From contig JALSUP010000126.1 in NCBI GenBank assembly GCA_027071315.1, forward strand, positions 1-60,943: 60,943 nt of DNA. The letters are read 5' to 3'. Positions within the stretch are counted from its first letter, which is position 1, and every line of letters starts with the position of its first letter. Positions 16,025 to 24,796 of this stretch are shown here, piece by piece. This DNA is from Sulfurovum sp. GTDB lineage: Bacteria > Campylobacterota > Campylobacteria > Campylobacterales > Sulfurovaceae. The position numbers and the translations under genes are program-made. Below the pieces are notes generated by a model, which saw nothing but the letters and a program-made list of their open reading frames with translations, was not told the origin of the DNA and did no database searches.

Positions 16025-16064
16025 CTAAAATCCTTGTGAAAATTTGACGTTATTATATCTAAAA

Positions 16065-16379
16065 CTAACTTCTAAGCTTCCGATCCAGTTTTGCCTCTAC
16101 AGAGCCTACTTTTTTGTTCAGTCGACCGACGGGACCTTTTCTATAATCGATCTTTATGGAAGAGTAGACACGTTCACAATCTGTCTGCAACTCTTCGTAT
16201 GCTTTGTTGATGATGGCTAATACTTCTTCGACTGTTTCGCCTTCTATGATAGTTCCCATCGGTGTGAGCTGGTATTCCAGACCGCTTTTATCGACGATGT
16301 CCAGGACTCTTGCTACGAAGATACTTTTGCTTTGAGTGGCTTCTGTGGGGAACATAGAAAATTCTACTAATGCTGACAT
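16065..16379 (-). CDS. MTH1187/YqgV-type thiamine-binding protein
   Basis: This 104-residue protein matches the small ferredoxin-fold family PF01910: VEFSMFPTEATQSKSIFVAR, LTPMGTIIEGETVEEVLAII and a C-terminal helix. Members bind thiamine or a related ligand and form tetramers. It is encoded divergently from the flavoprotein at 16415, with a 35-base gap. Confidence 0.8.
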   Translation of the reverse strand: MSALVEFSMFPTEATQSKSIFVARVLDIVDKSGLEYQLTPMGTIIEGETVEEVLAIINKAYEELQTDCERVYSSIKIDYRKGPVGRLNKKVGSVEAKLDRKLRS

Positions 16380-16414
16380 GGAGGATCCTTTTGTAATTTC
16401 AAGTATAATATCGT

Positions 16415-17629
16415 ATGAATAATGAAAAGATGATAATTATTGGGGCGGGGGCAGCCGGTTTGGTGGCGGCTATAGTAAATGCCAGAGCAGGACGGCAGGT
16501 GCTTTTGCTGGAGCAAAACAGTAGAATTGGGAAGAAGATCCTTGTTTCTGGTAACGGGAAGTGTAATATTGACAACAAGTATACCAATATCACCCGTTTT
16601 CATTCACAAAACCTCTCTTTTGTAGAAGAAGTCTTAAAAGGTTATAACTTTCAGGTAGTGGAAAAGTTTTTCACCTCTATTGGTCTGACACTGATAGAAG
16701 GGAAAGAGGGGAAGATGTTTCCGATGTCTCTGCAGGCTTCCTCTGTCGTCGAGTTACTCGAATATGAAGCAAAAAGTGCAGGGGTTGAGATACACAGTGA
16801 TTGTAAAGTGACGGGCATCGATAAGAAAAATGATATTTTCAGACTTGAAACAAATCAAGGCACAAAAACCTGTGATAAACTGCTCATCTCTTCAGGCTCT
16901 CCTGCTGCACCGCAACTCGGAGGTTCTGACTCTGGCTATGCCTTTGCAACCAAGATGGGGCACTCTCTCATTCCCCGACACCCTTCACTCGTACAGCTCT
17001 GTTCCGATGAAACCTGGGTCAAAGCCTGTGCCGGTGTGAAAGTGGCAGGTTTAGCCAAACTTTATGCCAATGGTGAATACATTACAGAAAAAAAGGGTGA
17101 TTTACTCTTCACCAACTACGGTATCAGCGGACTGGCCATTTTAGACCTGAGCCGTGAAATCAGTACCCGATTGGCAGGCTTTGACTACTGTGAATTGAGT
17201 TTAGACCTTCTGCCTGAATTTAGTAAAGAAAAACTGACCAATTTACTCTTGGAAAGAATAAACAATGAGAGTGAAAAACCCATCGGCCTGTGGCTGCAAG
17301 GAGTACTCAACAAAAAACTTATTCACATCATTTTGGAACAGTCAAGATCCAAAGTCAAAAAAGAATCGGATCTAAACAGAAAAGAGATCAACAAACTCGT
17401 ACACAGCATTAAAAACCTCAAACTGAGTATCTCCAACACCAAAGGGTTTAAGAGTGCAGAAGTTTCCACAGGGGGGATAGACACGACAGAAGTACATGCA
17501 CACAACATGGAATCAAAACTCGTGCCTGATCTTTTCTTTGCAGGGGAAATTTTAGATGTCGATGGTGACAGAGGAGGGTTTAATTTTCATTGGGCCTGGG
17601 TGACAGGGATGAGGGTTAATGTTGAATGA
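16415..17629 (+). CDS. BaiN/HI0933-like NAD(P)/FAD-dependent oxidoreductase
   Basis: This 404-residue flavoprotein starts with the dinucleotide fold MIIIGAGAAGLVAAIVNARA, followed by IGKKILVSGNGKCNI, and ends with FFAGEILDVDGDRGGFNFHW and ATG-like motif WAWVTGMRV, all typical of the HI0933/BaiN family. The reaction is unknown for most members. It is monocistronic; three hairpins follow before typA. Confidence 0.85.
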   Translation: MNNEKMIIIGAGAAGLVAAIVNARAGRQVLLLEQNSRIGKKILVSGNGKCNIDNKYTNITRFHSQNLSFVEEVLKGYNFQVVEKFFTSIGLTLIEGKEGKMFPMSLQASSVVELLEYEAKSAGVEIHSDCKVTGIDKKNDIFRLETNQGTKTCDKLLISSGSPAAPQLGGSDSGYAFATKMGHSLIPRHPSLVQLCSDETWVKACAGVKVAGLAKLYANGEYITEKKGDLLFTNYGISGLAILDLSREISTRLAGFDYCELSLDLLPEFSKEKLTNLLLERINNESEKPIGLWLQGVLNKKLIHIILEQSRSKVKKESDLNRKEINKLVHSIKNLKLSISNTKGFKSAEVSTGGIDTTEVHAHNMESKLVPDLFFAGEILDVDGDRGGFNFHWAWVTGMRVNVE

Positions 17630-17652
17630 TAAATGTTGAATTTTGAATGAAT

Positions 17653-17674
17653 GTAGGTTCGATTTTATCGAACG
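17653..17674 (+). repeat. GTAG-type REP, single, TTCGAT flavour
   Basis: GTAGG is followed by TTCGAT, TTT and ATCGAA, a perfect 6-base stem. It lies in the 190-base gap between the flavoprotein and typA. Confidence 0.6.
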
Positions 17675-17734
17675 TCAAAATAAGAGGCAGTTTATAAAAT
17701 AATCAAAAAAATAGAGGAAAGGTTGAAATATGTA

Positions 17735-17755
17735 TTCCCATCGAGACGATGGGAA
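17735..17755. repeat. Perfect hairpin TTCCCATCG/CGATGGGAA
   Basis: A 9-base perfect stem with an AGA loop lies between convergent genes. It lacks GTAG and a T-run. It may belong to another palindrome family or act as a transcript end. Confidence 0.5.
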
Positions 17756-17786
17756 CGAGGGTTACATTTTATTTTATGCAATTTTT

Positions 17787-17813
17787 GTCGGGGTGAGGGC
17801 ACCCCGACCTACG
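17787..17813 (-). repeat. GTAG-type REP, GTCGGGGT flavour, downstream of typA
   Basis: On the minus strand CGTAGG is followed by TCGGGGTG, CCCT and CACCCCGAC, a perfect stem. It is identical over its length to the right-hand REP of the pair at 9488-9514. It lies 7 bases past the typA stop. Confidence 0.8.
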
Positions 17814-17819
17814 GAAAAA

Positions 17820-19637
17820 TTACTTAGAATTTTTCTTATCTCTTGCTAATCTCTTTCTTACTACCGGATCCAAAGATTTCTTACGAATTCTTACAGATTC
17901 AGGTGTGATCTCGATAAGCTCATCATCTTCGATCCACTCCATTGCTGACTCAAGTGTGATCTGTCTTGGTGTTACCAGTTTGATGGCATCGTCTGCACCG
18001 GATGTTCTCATGTTTGTAAGCTGCTTACCTTTAAGTGGGTTCACGTCAAGGTCACCAGGTCTTGCTGACTCACCGATGACCATTCCTGAGTAGACTTTGT
18101 CCTGTGGGCTAATGAACATAATCCCACGTGACTGCAGGTTAAAGATAGAGAAGGCAACTGCTTCACCGTCATCCATAGAAACCAATGCACCCGGTGTTCT
18201 GGACTCAACCGTACCTGAATACGGTCTGTACTCAAGGTAAGAGTGGTTCATGATACCTTCACCTTTAGTGTCAGTCAAGAATTCATTTCTAAACCCGATA
18301 AGTCCTCTTGCCGGGATCTCGAATTCAAGTCTTACTGTACCGTCAGGCATTGGTGTCAATGAAGTCATGTTTGCTTTTCTTTTTCCAAGCTTTTCAATGG
18401 CCACACCCTGGAACTCTTCAGGCACATCTACAACAAGGTGCTCAAATGGCTCCATTTTCACACCATTCTCTTCTTTGGTGACAACTTCCGGTCTTGCAAG
18501 CATGAACTCGAAACCTTCACGTCTCATGTTCTCTGCCAAAATACCGATCTGAAGTTCACCACGACCTGAAACTTTGAAAGAAGCATCTCCCATTGGTTCC
18601 ATACGCATAGCAATGTTCGTCTCCATCTCTTTTTCAAGACGCTCTTTGATCTTGTTAGATGTGACGTGCTTACCTTCCTGTCCCGCCAAAGGTCCGTTGT
18701 TAACAGACATAATGACGGAAAGTGTAGGCTCTTCGACGTGCATTGGGTCAAGTGGGACAGGGTTTTGTGGGTCACAAAGAGAGTCACCGACATCAATGTC
18801 GTTAAATCCTGCGATCGCAACAATATCACCTGCTTCTGCTTCCTGGATCTCAATTCTTTCAAGACCTTTAAAACCGATGAGCTTAGAGATACGTGATTTA
18901 GACTTTGCACCACATGCTTTCACAAGAAGGTACTCATCACCCTTTTTTACTTTACCGTTAAAGATACGTGTAATACCGATACGTCCTACAAAGTTGTCAG
19001 AATCAAGTGTAAATACCTGTGCCTGTGTATCGGCATCCGGTGAACCTTTCGGATAAGGCACTTTTGTAAGGATCGCTTCAAACAATGGTGTCATGTCTTT
19101 GTTCTCGTCTTCCATCTCCCACTTTGCATACCCGTCTCTTGCTGCGGCATAAAGTACAGGGAATTCAAGCTGCTCTTCGTTTGCATCAAGTGCCACCAAA
19201 AGGTCAAATACTTCGTCCATGACTCTGTCCGGATCTGAACCGTCTTTGTCAATTTTGTTAATAACAACAACAGGAATAAGACCAAAAGCAATCGCTTTTT
19301 TCAAAACGAATTTTGTCTGTGGCATTACACCTTCCTGTGCATCGACCAAAAGAAGTACACCGTCTACCATTTTAAGAACACGCTCTACTTCTCCACCGAA
19401 GTCTGCGTGACCCGGAGTATCAATAATGTTGATCTTGTGGTCACCATAGACAATGGCTGTGTTTTTGGAAAGAATGGTAATTCCTCTCTCTTTTTCAATG
19501 GCATCTGAGTCCATTGCTCTCTCTTCTACTTCCTGGTGTGCTTCGAAAGTTCCTGACTGCTGGAGAAGTTCATCTACCAGTGTTGTTTTACCGTGGTCAA
19601 CGTGCGCGATAACCGCAATGTTTTTGATTTTTTGCAT
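17820..19637 (-). CDS. typA: Ribosome-associated GTPase TypA/BipA
   Basis: This 605-residue translational GTPase has G1 [10 protein letters not shown] (11-20), G2 in EKERGITI, G3 [13 protein letters not shown]4 NKIDK, EF-G-like domains II, III and V and the BipA-specific C-terminal domain ([20 protein letters not shown]). It acts in 50S assembly and stress adaptation. Length is normal. It is a single gene. Confidence 0.96.
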   Translation of the reverse strand: MQKIKNIAVIAHVDHGKTTLVDELLQQSGTFEAHQEVEERAMDSDAIEKERGITILSKNTAIVYGDHKINIIDTPGHADFGGEVERVLKMVDGVLLLVDAQEGVMPQTKFVLKKAIAFGLIPVVVINKIDKDGSDPDRVMDEVFDLLVALDANEEQLEFPVLYAAARDGYAKWEMEDENKDMTPLFEAILTKVPYPKGSPDADTQAQVFTLDSDNFVGRIGITRIFNGKVKKGDEYLLVKACGAKSKSRISKLIGFKGLERIEIQEAEAGDIVAIAGFNDIDVGDSLCDPQNPVPLDPMHVEEPTLSVIMSVNNGPLAGQEGKHVTSNKIKERLEKEMETNIAMRMEPMGDASFKVSGRGELQIGILAENMRREGFEFMLARPEVVTKEENGVKMEPFEHLVVDVPEEFQGVAIEKLGKRKANMTSLTPMPDGTVRLEFEIPARGLIGFRNEFLTDTKGEGIMNHSYLEYRPYSGTVESRTPGALVSMDDGEAVAFSIFNLQSRGIMFISPQDKVYSGMVIGESARPGDLDVNPLKGKQLTNMRTSGADDAIKLVTPRQITLESAMEWIEDDELIEITPESVRIRKKSLDPVVRKRLARDKKNSK

Positions 19638-19747
19638 AAAATGTCCTAAAAAAGGGTCATAACCCTGTGTAATTTTCGCGAATTATATCTAAAACTTACT
19701 ATATAAGAGATTTTTTAGCAAAATCTCTTATGGAAATTTAGGTACTC

Positions 19748-19774
19748 GTAGGGGGTTTGTGCCCTCACAACACC
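19748..19774 (+). repeat. Degenerate GTAG-headed REP
   Basis: GTAGGGGGTTTGTGCCCTCA is followed by CAACACC. The stem (GGTTTGTG with CACAACACC) has mismatches. It is included because of its GTAG head and intergenic site. Confidence 0.35.
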
Positions 19775-20049
19775 TTCAATTATGTCTTCTGATATAAATA
19801 TTTCCTCTTATTTACATTGTGGCGTACATCTCTCTTCATTTTTTTAGAAAAAACGAAGCAAAAAAGCGTTGTGACTCTCGAATCGCTTTGCTTTCAAGGG
19901 CGTTCGCCACAACAGGTAGAGCAATTGATGACTTGGCTTTCGCCAGATACACACTTTTAGAGAATATAAATTTGTTTACTGTGGGAAAAGCTAATGCCTA
20001 TAGAAATTATATTTGAAATGAAATTTATTCAACACGCCAGCAGTTTGTG

Positions 20050-20121
20050 CTTTTTTCTTTTTTGGTTACTTCTTTCTTTTTTTGCGCATTGCAAAAAAGA
20101 AAAAAGTAATGAAGAGAAACA
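20050..20121. repeat. Polypyrimidine/polypurine hairpin repeat, copy B
   Basis: The T-rich arm containing GGTTACTTCTTTCTTTTTTT, a CGCATT loop and the A-rich arm CAAAAAAGAAAAAAGTAA form a long stem. It matches copy A at 5353-5420 in order and most bases. Confidence 0.65.
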
Positions 20122-20196
20122 CCGCCACAGTCAAAATAAAAGGAATTTTATAAATAAAATAAATTTTAAATTGTCATTGTAAAAACAAGATGGTTT

Positions 20197-21300
20197 TTAC
20201 AATGACAAGCCATACACCTCATGATATGTCTTCATCGCATACCGGTCTGTCATCGCAGCAATATAATCCGCAATGACACGCTCTTTTTTTCTCACTTCAA
20301 AAAGTTCTTTCTGGTGGGGAGGGAGAAGATCTGTATCTTCTCTGAAGGCTTTGTAGAGACCTTTGATACACTGTTTTCCTGCATACATTTTTCTGGCGAT
20401 CTTTTCGTGGGTGTAGAGTTTGCTAAAGAGCAGCTTTTTTAACACTTTTAACTGCGTTGCTGTCTCTTTCGAGAATCCGACCGGGAGTTTTTCCTGTGAA
20501 TCCATGCTTGCCACGATCGGGACATCCTGGCGGAATTTCTCTGCTCCCTCTGAAGAATTGTGAATAAAATCTTCCACCAGGAGCTTAATGAGTCCTGCCA
20601 CAAAACGGTGACGGTAGAGTTTTTCACCTCTCTGCACACCCTCTGTTTGCACCTTTTCATCGACGCGCAGACAGAGAGGGTCTTGCAATAAGTCATCAAA
20701 AGTGATGAGACCGTATTTGATACCGTCGTCAATATCGTGTGAAGTATAGGCAATTTCATCTGCATGGTCCACTACCATCGCTTCGAGAGAAGGGTGCTTT
20801 TCCAGGTCGAAACGGCTGTCAAGTCCTTCGAGAAAGGGTTTTTTGTAAGGGTAAGAGTGTTTGAGTACACCTTCCAGCGTGGCAAAAGTCAAATTCAAAC
20901 CGTCAAACTCTTTATAGCGTTTTTCCAACTTTGTTAAAACTCTGAAGGACTGAAAGTTATGTTCAAAGCCTAAGGGTCTGCCATCCTCTCTTAGCAGTCT
21001 GTCCAGTTCATCCCCACCTACATGTCCAAAAGGCGTATGCCCGAGGTCATGGGAGAGGGCGATGACTTCTGCCAGGGTTTCGTTGAGTTTGAGCATACGC
21101 GAAAGTGTTCTTCCTATTTGAGAGACTTCAAGTGAGTGTGTCAGACGGGTACGAAAGTAGTCTCCTTCATGGTTCAAAAAAACCTGTGTCTTATACTCCA
21201 AACGTCTAAATGAAGAGCAGTGAAGTACTCTGTCCCTGTCTCTTGCATAGGGGTCTCTAAAATCCTCTTCAAAACTGAAAAAGCGCGCATTTGCTTTCAT
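20197..21300 (-). CDS. dgt: Deoxyguanosinetriphosphate triphosphohydrolase-like protein
   Basis: This 367-residue HD-superfamily enzyme probably removes triphosphate from dGTP or other dNTPs and so tunes nucleotide pools. The HD metal ligands appear in TRLTHSLEVSQIGRT, ALSHDLGHTPFGHVGGDEL and VVDHADEIAYTSHDIDDG. Length and order match the type 2 dGTPase subfamily. It is transcribed divergently from thyX, a thematic match in dNTP metabolism. Confidence 0.88.
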   Translation of the reverse strand: MKANARFFSFEEDFRDPYARDRDRVLHCSSFRRLEYKTQVFLNHEGDYFRTRLTHSLEVSQIGRTLSRMLKLNETLAEVIALSHDLGHTPFGHVGGDELDRLLREDGRPLGFEHNFQSFRVLTKLEKRYKEFDGLNLTFATLEGVLKHSYPYKKPFLEGLDSRFDLEKHPSLEAMVVDHADEIAYTSHDIDDGIKYGLITFDDLLQDPLCLRVDEKVQTEGVQRGEKLYRHRFVAGLIKLLVEDFIHNSSEGAEKFRQDVPIVASMDSQEKLPVGFSKETATQLKVLKKLLFSKLYTHEKIARKMYAGKQCIKGLYKAFREDTDLLPPHQKELFEVRKKERVIADYIAAMTDRYAMKTYHEVYGLSL

Positions 21301-21323
21301 TCCATACCTTTACATTTTACTGC

Positions 21324-21329
21324 TATAAT
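21324..21329 (+). promoter_or_regulatory. -10 element of thyX
   Basis: A perfect TATAAT lies 28 bases before the thyX start codon in the short dgt-thyX gap. The adjacent GGAG at 21347-21350 is the ribosome site. Confidence 0.55.
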
Positions 21330-21357
21330 TGTAGCCAAATTAATTTGGAGTCACGTT

Positions 21358-22188
21358 ATGGAAATGTATCAGATAAGCTATGAAAAACCAAAAGTCACAC
21401 TTTTACAGGAGTCAGGTCTGGGTGTGGCAGAAATTGCTGCACGTACCTGTTACGACTCTTTTGAGAACTCTGAAAATGACTGTGTCAAACATGCCATGGA
21501 AGAGCTCGATACCGATGCCATCAATAACATTGACAAGTCAGAGCTGCTCTCCAACCTTGCCTGGGTACATCACCACCACTCCATCATAGAGCATGCCACC
21601 CTCTCATTTTTGATTCAGGGGACTTCCAGAGGGGTACTTCAGGAACATGCACGACACAGACTTCAGGCGATCTCGGTTCGTTCGACACGCTACACCATGT
21701 CTTCGGTCATCAACGCTTTTGTCGCTTCACTGGAAGCCAAAAACGGATTTGATTTCTTTCTGAAAACCGTACTTGATCTGAAACTCTTTGTCGTCGATGA
21801 TGAAGCTTATCTCGCCATTGAGATCAAAGCCATGTATGACAAACTGATGTTCCAGTACGACAGAGATAAAAATTTCCTCAACAATGCAGTTGCCAAATCT
21901 TCTCTTCCTTTTCTTGAAACACACAAAAGTGATGCGGAAGCACTTTACAACGCTTTACAGTGCGGTAAGAAAAAGCGCAATGTCGGTGACGGTTTCAAAC
22001 ACATTGTCTCTGACAACTGGAAGGTTGACATGGTTGTCACCTTTAATATTCGTTCACTCAAAAACTACTTTGACCTCAGAGATTCGGGTGCAGCGTGGTT
22101 CCAGATACAATGGCTGGCAGAAGAGATGAAAAAAGTCACCCCTGTCAAATACTTGAAACTGATTGACAAAAAACAGAAAGATGCTTAA
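21358..22188 (+). CDS. thyX: FAD-dependent thymidylate synthase
   Basis: This 276-residue enzyme makes dTMP from dUMP with methylenetetrahydrofolate and FAD. The ThyX signature is in ARHRLQAISVRSTRYT, and HHHSIIEHATLSFLI holds FAD-contacting histidines. The frame is open further upstream, but the ATG at 21358 has GGAG seven bases before it and aligns with the family start. ThyA is not needed where ThyX is present. The next gene starts within or right after the stop. Confidence 0.94.
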   Translation: MEMYQISYEKPKVTLLQESGLGVAEIAARTCYDSFENSENDCVKHAMEELDTDAINNIDKSELLSNLAWVHHHHSIIEHATLSFLIQGTSRGVLQEHARHRLQAISVRSTRYTMSSVINAFVASLEAKNGFDFFLKTVLDLKLFVVDDEAYLAIEIKAMYDKLMFQYDRDKNFLNNAVAKSSLPFLETHKSDAEALYNALQCGKKKRNVGDGFKHIVSDNWKVDMVVTFNIRSLKNYFDLRDSGAAWFQIQWLAEEMKKVTPVKYLKLIDKKQKDA

Positions 22189-22189
22189 C

Positions 22190-23890
22190 ATGACCACCCC
22201 TTTTAAACTCATACTGTCAACGATCATATTAAATGTTCTACTCTTTTCCCAGCCTTTAAGTATGGAGAATATTGGACTCAATATTCAGACTTCTCTGCCC
22301 AAACTGCTTAAATCCAGTAAGAACAGAGAGATCATTGAAAATATCTACGCACAGACCAACTATCTGCCACTGTGGACAGGTAAAAGTAACGAAGGCAAAA
22401 CAGCCCAGCTCATACAGGCACTCAAAGATCCTCTTTTCAACTATAAAGAGAAAAGTTTTGATCAGAAGGCCCTTGCCAAACTTTTTTATATGCTCGACAA
22501 CAATGAGATATCTGAAAACAAAAAAACAGCTGTCTATGCAAGACTGGACTTGATGCTGACCAATTCCATGGTACGTCTGGTACGTTTTATTGTGCAGGGT
22601 GATGTAGACTGGGCACTGGTACAGAAGAAGCTCAAAGCACTTAAAGAGAGTGATGATGTCAGAGCCGACTGGGAGATGGATATAAAAGCCTTCCCGGCAC
22701 AGCATGACCTTGTGAATGCCATTGCAAACGGGACTATTCGTTCTTATTTGAAATCTCTTATTCCTATGGAGAAGCGTTATACAAAACTGGTTGAACTTCT
22801 AAAAAACTATAAGGTCATGGACAAATTCCCAAAAGTGGCATACAGTAACTCTCCCCTTAGTGTCGGTGACTGGTCAAACCGTGTCCCTGAAATCAAAAAG
22901 CGGCTTCAGATCACAGGAGATTACCCTAAGAATGCTGACTTGAGCTGGACTTTCAATAAAAGCCTTGAAAAAGCGGTCAAAACCTACCAAAAACGCTATC
23001 TGCTTGAAATCAACGGAAAAGTTGATAAAAAAACGACCTATTACCTGAACCAGCCGCTGCATACCAATATTCAAGCTATTATTACCAATCTGGACAAGAC
23101 AAAACTCTACCCTAGAAGTTTTGAGTCTGAACATATTGAAGTGAATATCCCCGATTTCAATCTGCGTTACTATAGAAAGGGACAAAAGATCATCAAAATG
23201 GGTATTGTGGTAGGACGTATGGACAGACCTACCCCACTTTTTTCAGACAAGATCGAATACATGGTACTCAACCCTACCTGGACGGTCACGGACAACCTTG
23301 TAAAGCGTGACCTTATACCTGTACTGAAAGAGCATCCTGATTACTTGACGACACACAACATTCATGTCTTTTCCGGGAAAAAAGAGGTCGAAGTGAATTA
23401 TGAACTGCTCGAACCCTTCCTGAATTCTGACAAACGTGTTCCCTACCGCTTTGTACAGTACCCCGGTGAAGACAATGCCCTGGGGCGTGTCAAGTTTATG
23501 TTTCCCAACAAATATGCTGTCTACCTTCACGACACAGACAATAAAACACTGCTGACAAGACGCTATAAACTCTACAGTTCAGGCTGTATGCGAGTGGACA
23601 AACCTTTTGAGCTGCTCGATATTTTACTTCAAAATGCCAAGAGATCCTACAGTAAAGAGAAGATCGATGAAATTCTTGCATCCAATAAACCCACGACGAT
23701 TAGGCTGAAGAGGTTTATTCCTGTGCATATACTCTATTTTACTGTGTATAAAGAGGATGGGCTTGCCTACTTTAAAAATGATATTTACTCTTATGACAAG
23801 ATCATTGAAGAGTCGGTACCCTACAATCGTAAAAGTACCTTTACACTCCCAAAACACAAGATGATCTCTGTCGACAGCAATGCGAAATAG
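22190..23890 (+). CDS. Periplasmic L,D-transpeptidase (YcbB/LdtD type)
   Basis: This is 566 residues from the ATG at 22190; an in-frame ATG at 22181 overlaps the thyX stop. A signal segment (FKLILSTIILNVLLFS) is followed by a helical scaffold domain (YAQTNYLPLWTG), a peptidoglycan-binding-like module (KAVKTYQKRYLLEINGKVDK) and a YkuD catalytic domain with the nucleophile Cys466 in SSGCMRV. It forms 3-3 crosslinks in peptidoglycan. It is likely co-transcribed with thyX. Confidence 0.88.
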   Translation: MTTPFKLILSTIILNVLLFSQPLSMENIGLNIQTSLPKLLKSSKNREIIENIYAQTNYLPLWTGKSNEGKTAQLIQALKDPLFNYKEKSFDQKALAKLFYMLDNNEISENKKTAVYARLDLMLTNSMVRLVRFIVQGDVDWALVQKKLKALKESDDVRADWEMDIKAFPAQHDLVNAIANGTIRSYLKSLIPMEKRYTKLVELLKNYKVMDKFPKVAYSNSPLSVGDWSNRVPEIKKRLQITGDYPKNADLSWTFNKSLEKAVKTYQKRYLLEINGKVDKKTTYYLNQPLHTNIQAIITNLDKTKLYPRSFESEHIEVNIPDFNLRYYRKGQKIIKMGIVVGRMDRPTPLFSDKIEYMVLNPTWTVTDNLVKRDLIPVLKEHPDYLTTHNIHVFSGKKEVEVNYELLEPFLNSDKRVPYRFVQYPGEDNALGRVKFMFPNKYAVYLHDTDNKTLLTRRYKLYSSGCMRVDKPFELLDILLQNAKRSYSKEKIDEILASNKPTTIRLKRFIPVHILYFTVYKEDGLAYFKNDIYSYDKIIEESVPYNRKSTFTLPKHKMISVDSNAK

Positions 23891-23893
23891 GTC

Positions 23894-24373
23894 TTAATTC
23901 CTGCGCATCTTCACTCTCTGAAGGTGTGTTAAGGCAATGGCCATGGCATCGGTGATGTCCAATGGCTTGATCTCTTTTTTAATACCCAGCAGACGTTTCA
24001 CCATAAAGGCCACCTGTTCTTTTGTGGCCTTTCCGTTTCCTGTGACTGCTTTTTTCACCTGTAAGGCTGTATATTCATGAAAAAATCCTATCTCCTGCAG
24101 TATCTTTAAACAGAGTGCGCCTCTGAACTGTGCCAGCTTTATGACAGACTTCGGATTATAGGCAAAAAAGATATCTTCAATGGCGACTTCATCAATGGTA
24201 TGTGCCTTTAAAATGATGTCTATGCCCTCTACAAGCTCTACCATTTGGGCCTGCAGCTCTTTTTCTTTCATTTTAAGTAATCCGGCTTCCACAAGTGAAA
24301 ACTTTTTACCATCCCAATTGAGTATGCAATAGCCTAAATTACGGCTTCCGGGGTCTATTCCTAAAATATTCAT
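23894..24373 (-). CDS. ruvC: Holliday junction resolvase RuvC
   Basis: This 159-residue nuclease cuts four-way junctions made by recombination. Acidic catalytic residues are visible: Asp7 in [11 protein letters not shown], Glu in [12 protein letters not shown] and the Asp pair near the C-terminus in [13 protein letters not shown]. The ruvC-oriC-dnaA order is characteristic of Campylobacterota. Its start overlaps the first DnaA box of the origin. Confidence 0.95.
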   Translation of the reverse strand: MNILGIDPGSRNLGYCILNWDGKKFSLVEAGLLKMKEKELQAQMVELVEGIDIILKAHTIDEVAIEDIFFAYNPKSVIKLAQFRGALCLKILQEIGFFHEYTALQVKKAVTGNGKATKEQVAFMVKRLLGIKKEIKPLDITDAMAIALTHLQRVKMRRN

Positions 24374-24501
24374 TCACACCTTTGTTCACATGGTGAATAA
24401 AACTATTCAACCAGCTTTTCTAACGCTATTTTAGCTAAAGTTGGCTAAAATGCCACAAGTTATTCACATTAAGGTTTCAAACTTTCATTTTATGTGAATA
24501 C
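24370..24501. other. oriC1: DnaA-box cluster between ruvC and dnaA
   Basis: Five sites resemble the Campylobacterota DnaA box: TCATTCACA at 24370-24378 and TTATTCACA at 24460-24468 are exact, and TTGTTCACA (24382-24390), TTATTCACC (minus, 24392-24400) and GTATTCACA (minus, 24493-24501) have one change. The location next to dnaA and the clustering support an origin half. Related species have bipartite origins flanking dnaA. Confidence 0.75.
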
Positions 24502-24503
24502 AT

Positions 24504-24772
24504 AGGGGATCTCTAATAATAGGTAATTCCCACAATGGGCTTTACAAATGTAAGATTGTGCAAGAGATTTATAAGTCCTAGCCATAGCTAAGACGAAGTA
24601 AATATCTTGTGCAAGATTGCGTTTGCAAAGCCTACCCTTCGGGCATCACTAGCTTTCGCCTATGCGTTGTTACTCTTTTTCACCTTAGCTTACGGCTAGG
24701 CTTTCAAAAGAGTGCCTAGCCTAGACAAAAGCTAGTGATGTTGTGGGTATCACCTATTATTAGAGATCCCCT
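24504..24772. mobile_element. 269 bp MITE-like element inserted between oriC boxes and dnaA
   Basis: Perfect 21-base terminal inverted repeats, AGGGGATCTCTAATAATAGG plus T at 24504-24524 and its mirror at 24752-24772, are flanked by a perfect 5-base duplication TACAT (24499-24503 and 24773-24777). The arms go on, with a gap, to CCCACAA/TTGTGGG. The interior is built from two further hairpins: about 24538-24634, and 24644-24656 with 24728-24740 (CATCACTAGCTTT). No frame encodes a transposase. The target duplication is good evidence of transposition. The parent family is unknown. It lies 24 bases from the dnaA start and may carry or alter the dnaA promoter. Confidence 0.8.
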
Positions 24773-24796
24773 TACATACAGAGATGAGGAACAGCT

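Larger units (their letters stand above)
19638..20196. other. Long intergenic region with repeats, no gene
   Basis: This stretch of 559 bases lies between dgt and typA on the minus strand. A weak GTAG-headed palindrome is at 19748-19774, and TTGTGGCG (19818-19825) is mirrored by CGCCACAA (about 19905-19912). A polypyrimidine hairpin repeat is at 20050-20121. Short plus-strand frames have no recognisable product. Confidence 0.55.

Noticed and set aside
19819-20016. 65-codon frame downstream of the typA promoter region
   Set aside because: It lies in a repeat-rich intergenic region, lacks a ribosome site and shows no family signature.
21220-21357. 46-residue extension of ThyX
   Set aside because: It overlaps the start of dgt and its promoter. 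GGAG and the conserved N-terminus place the start at 21358.
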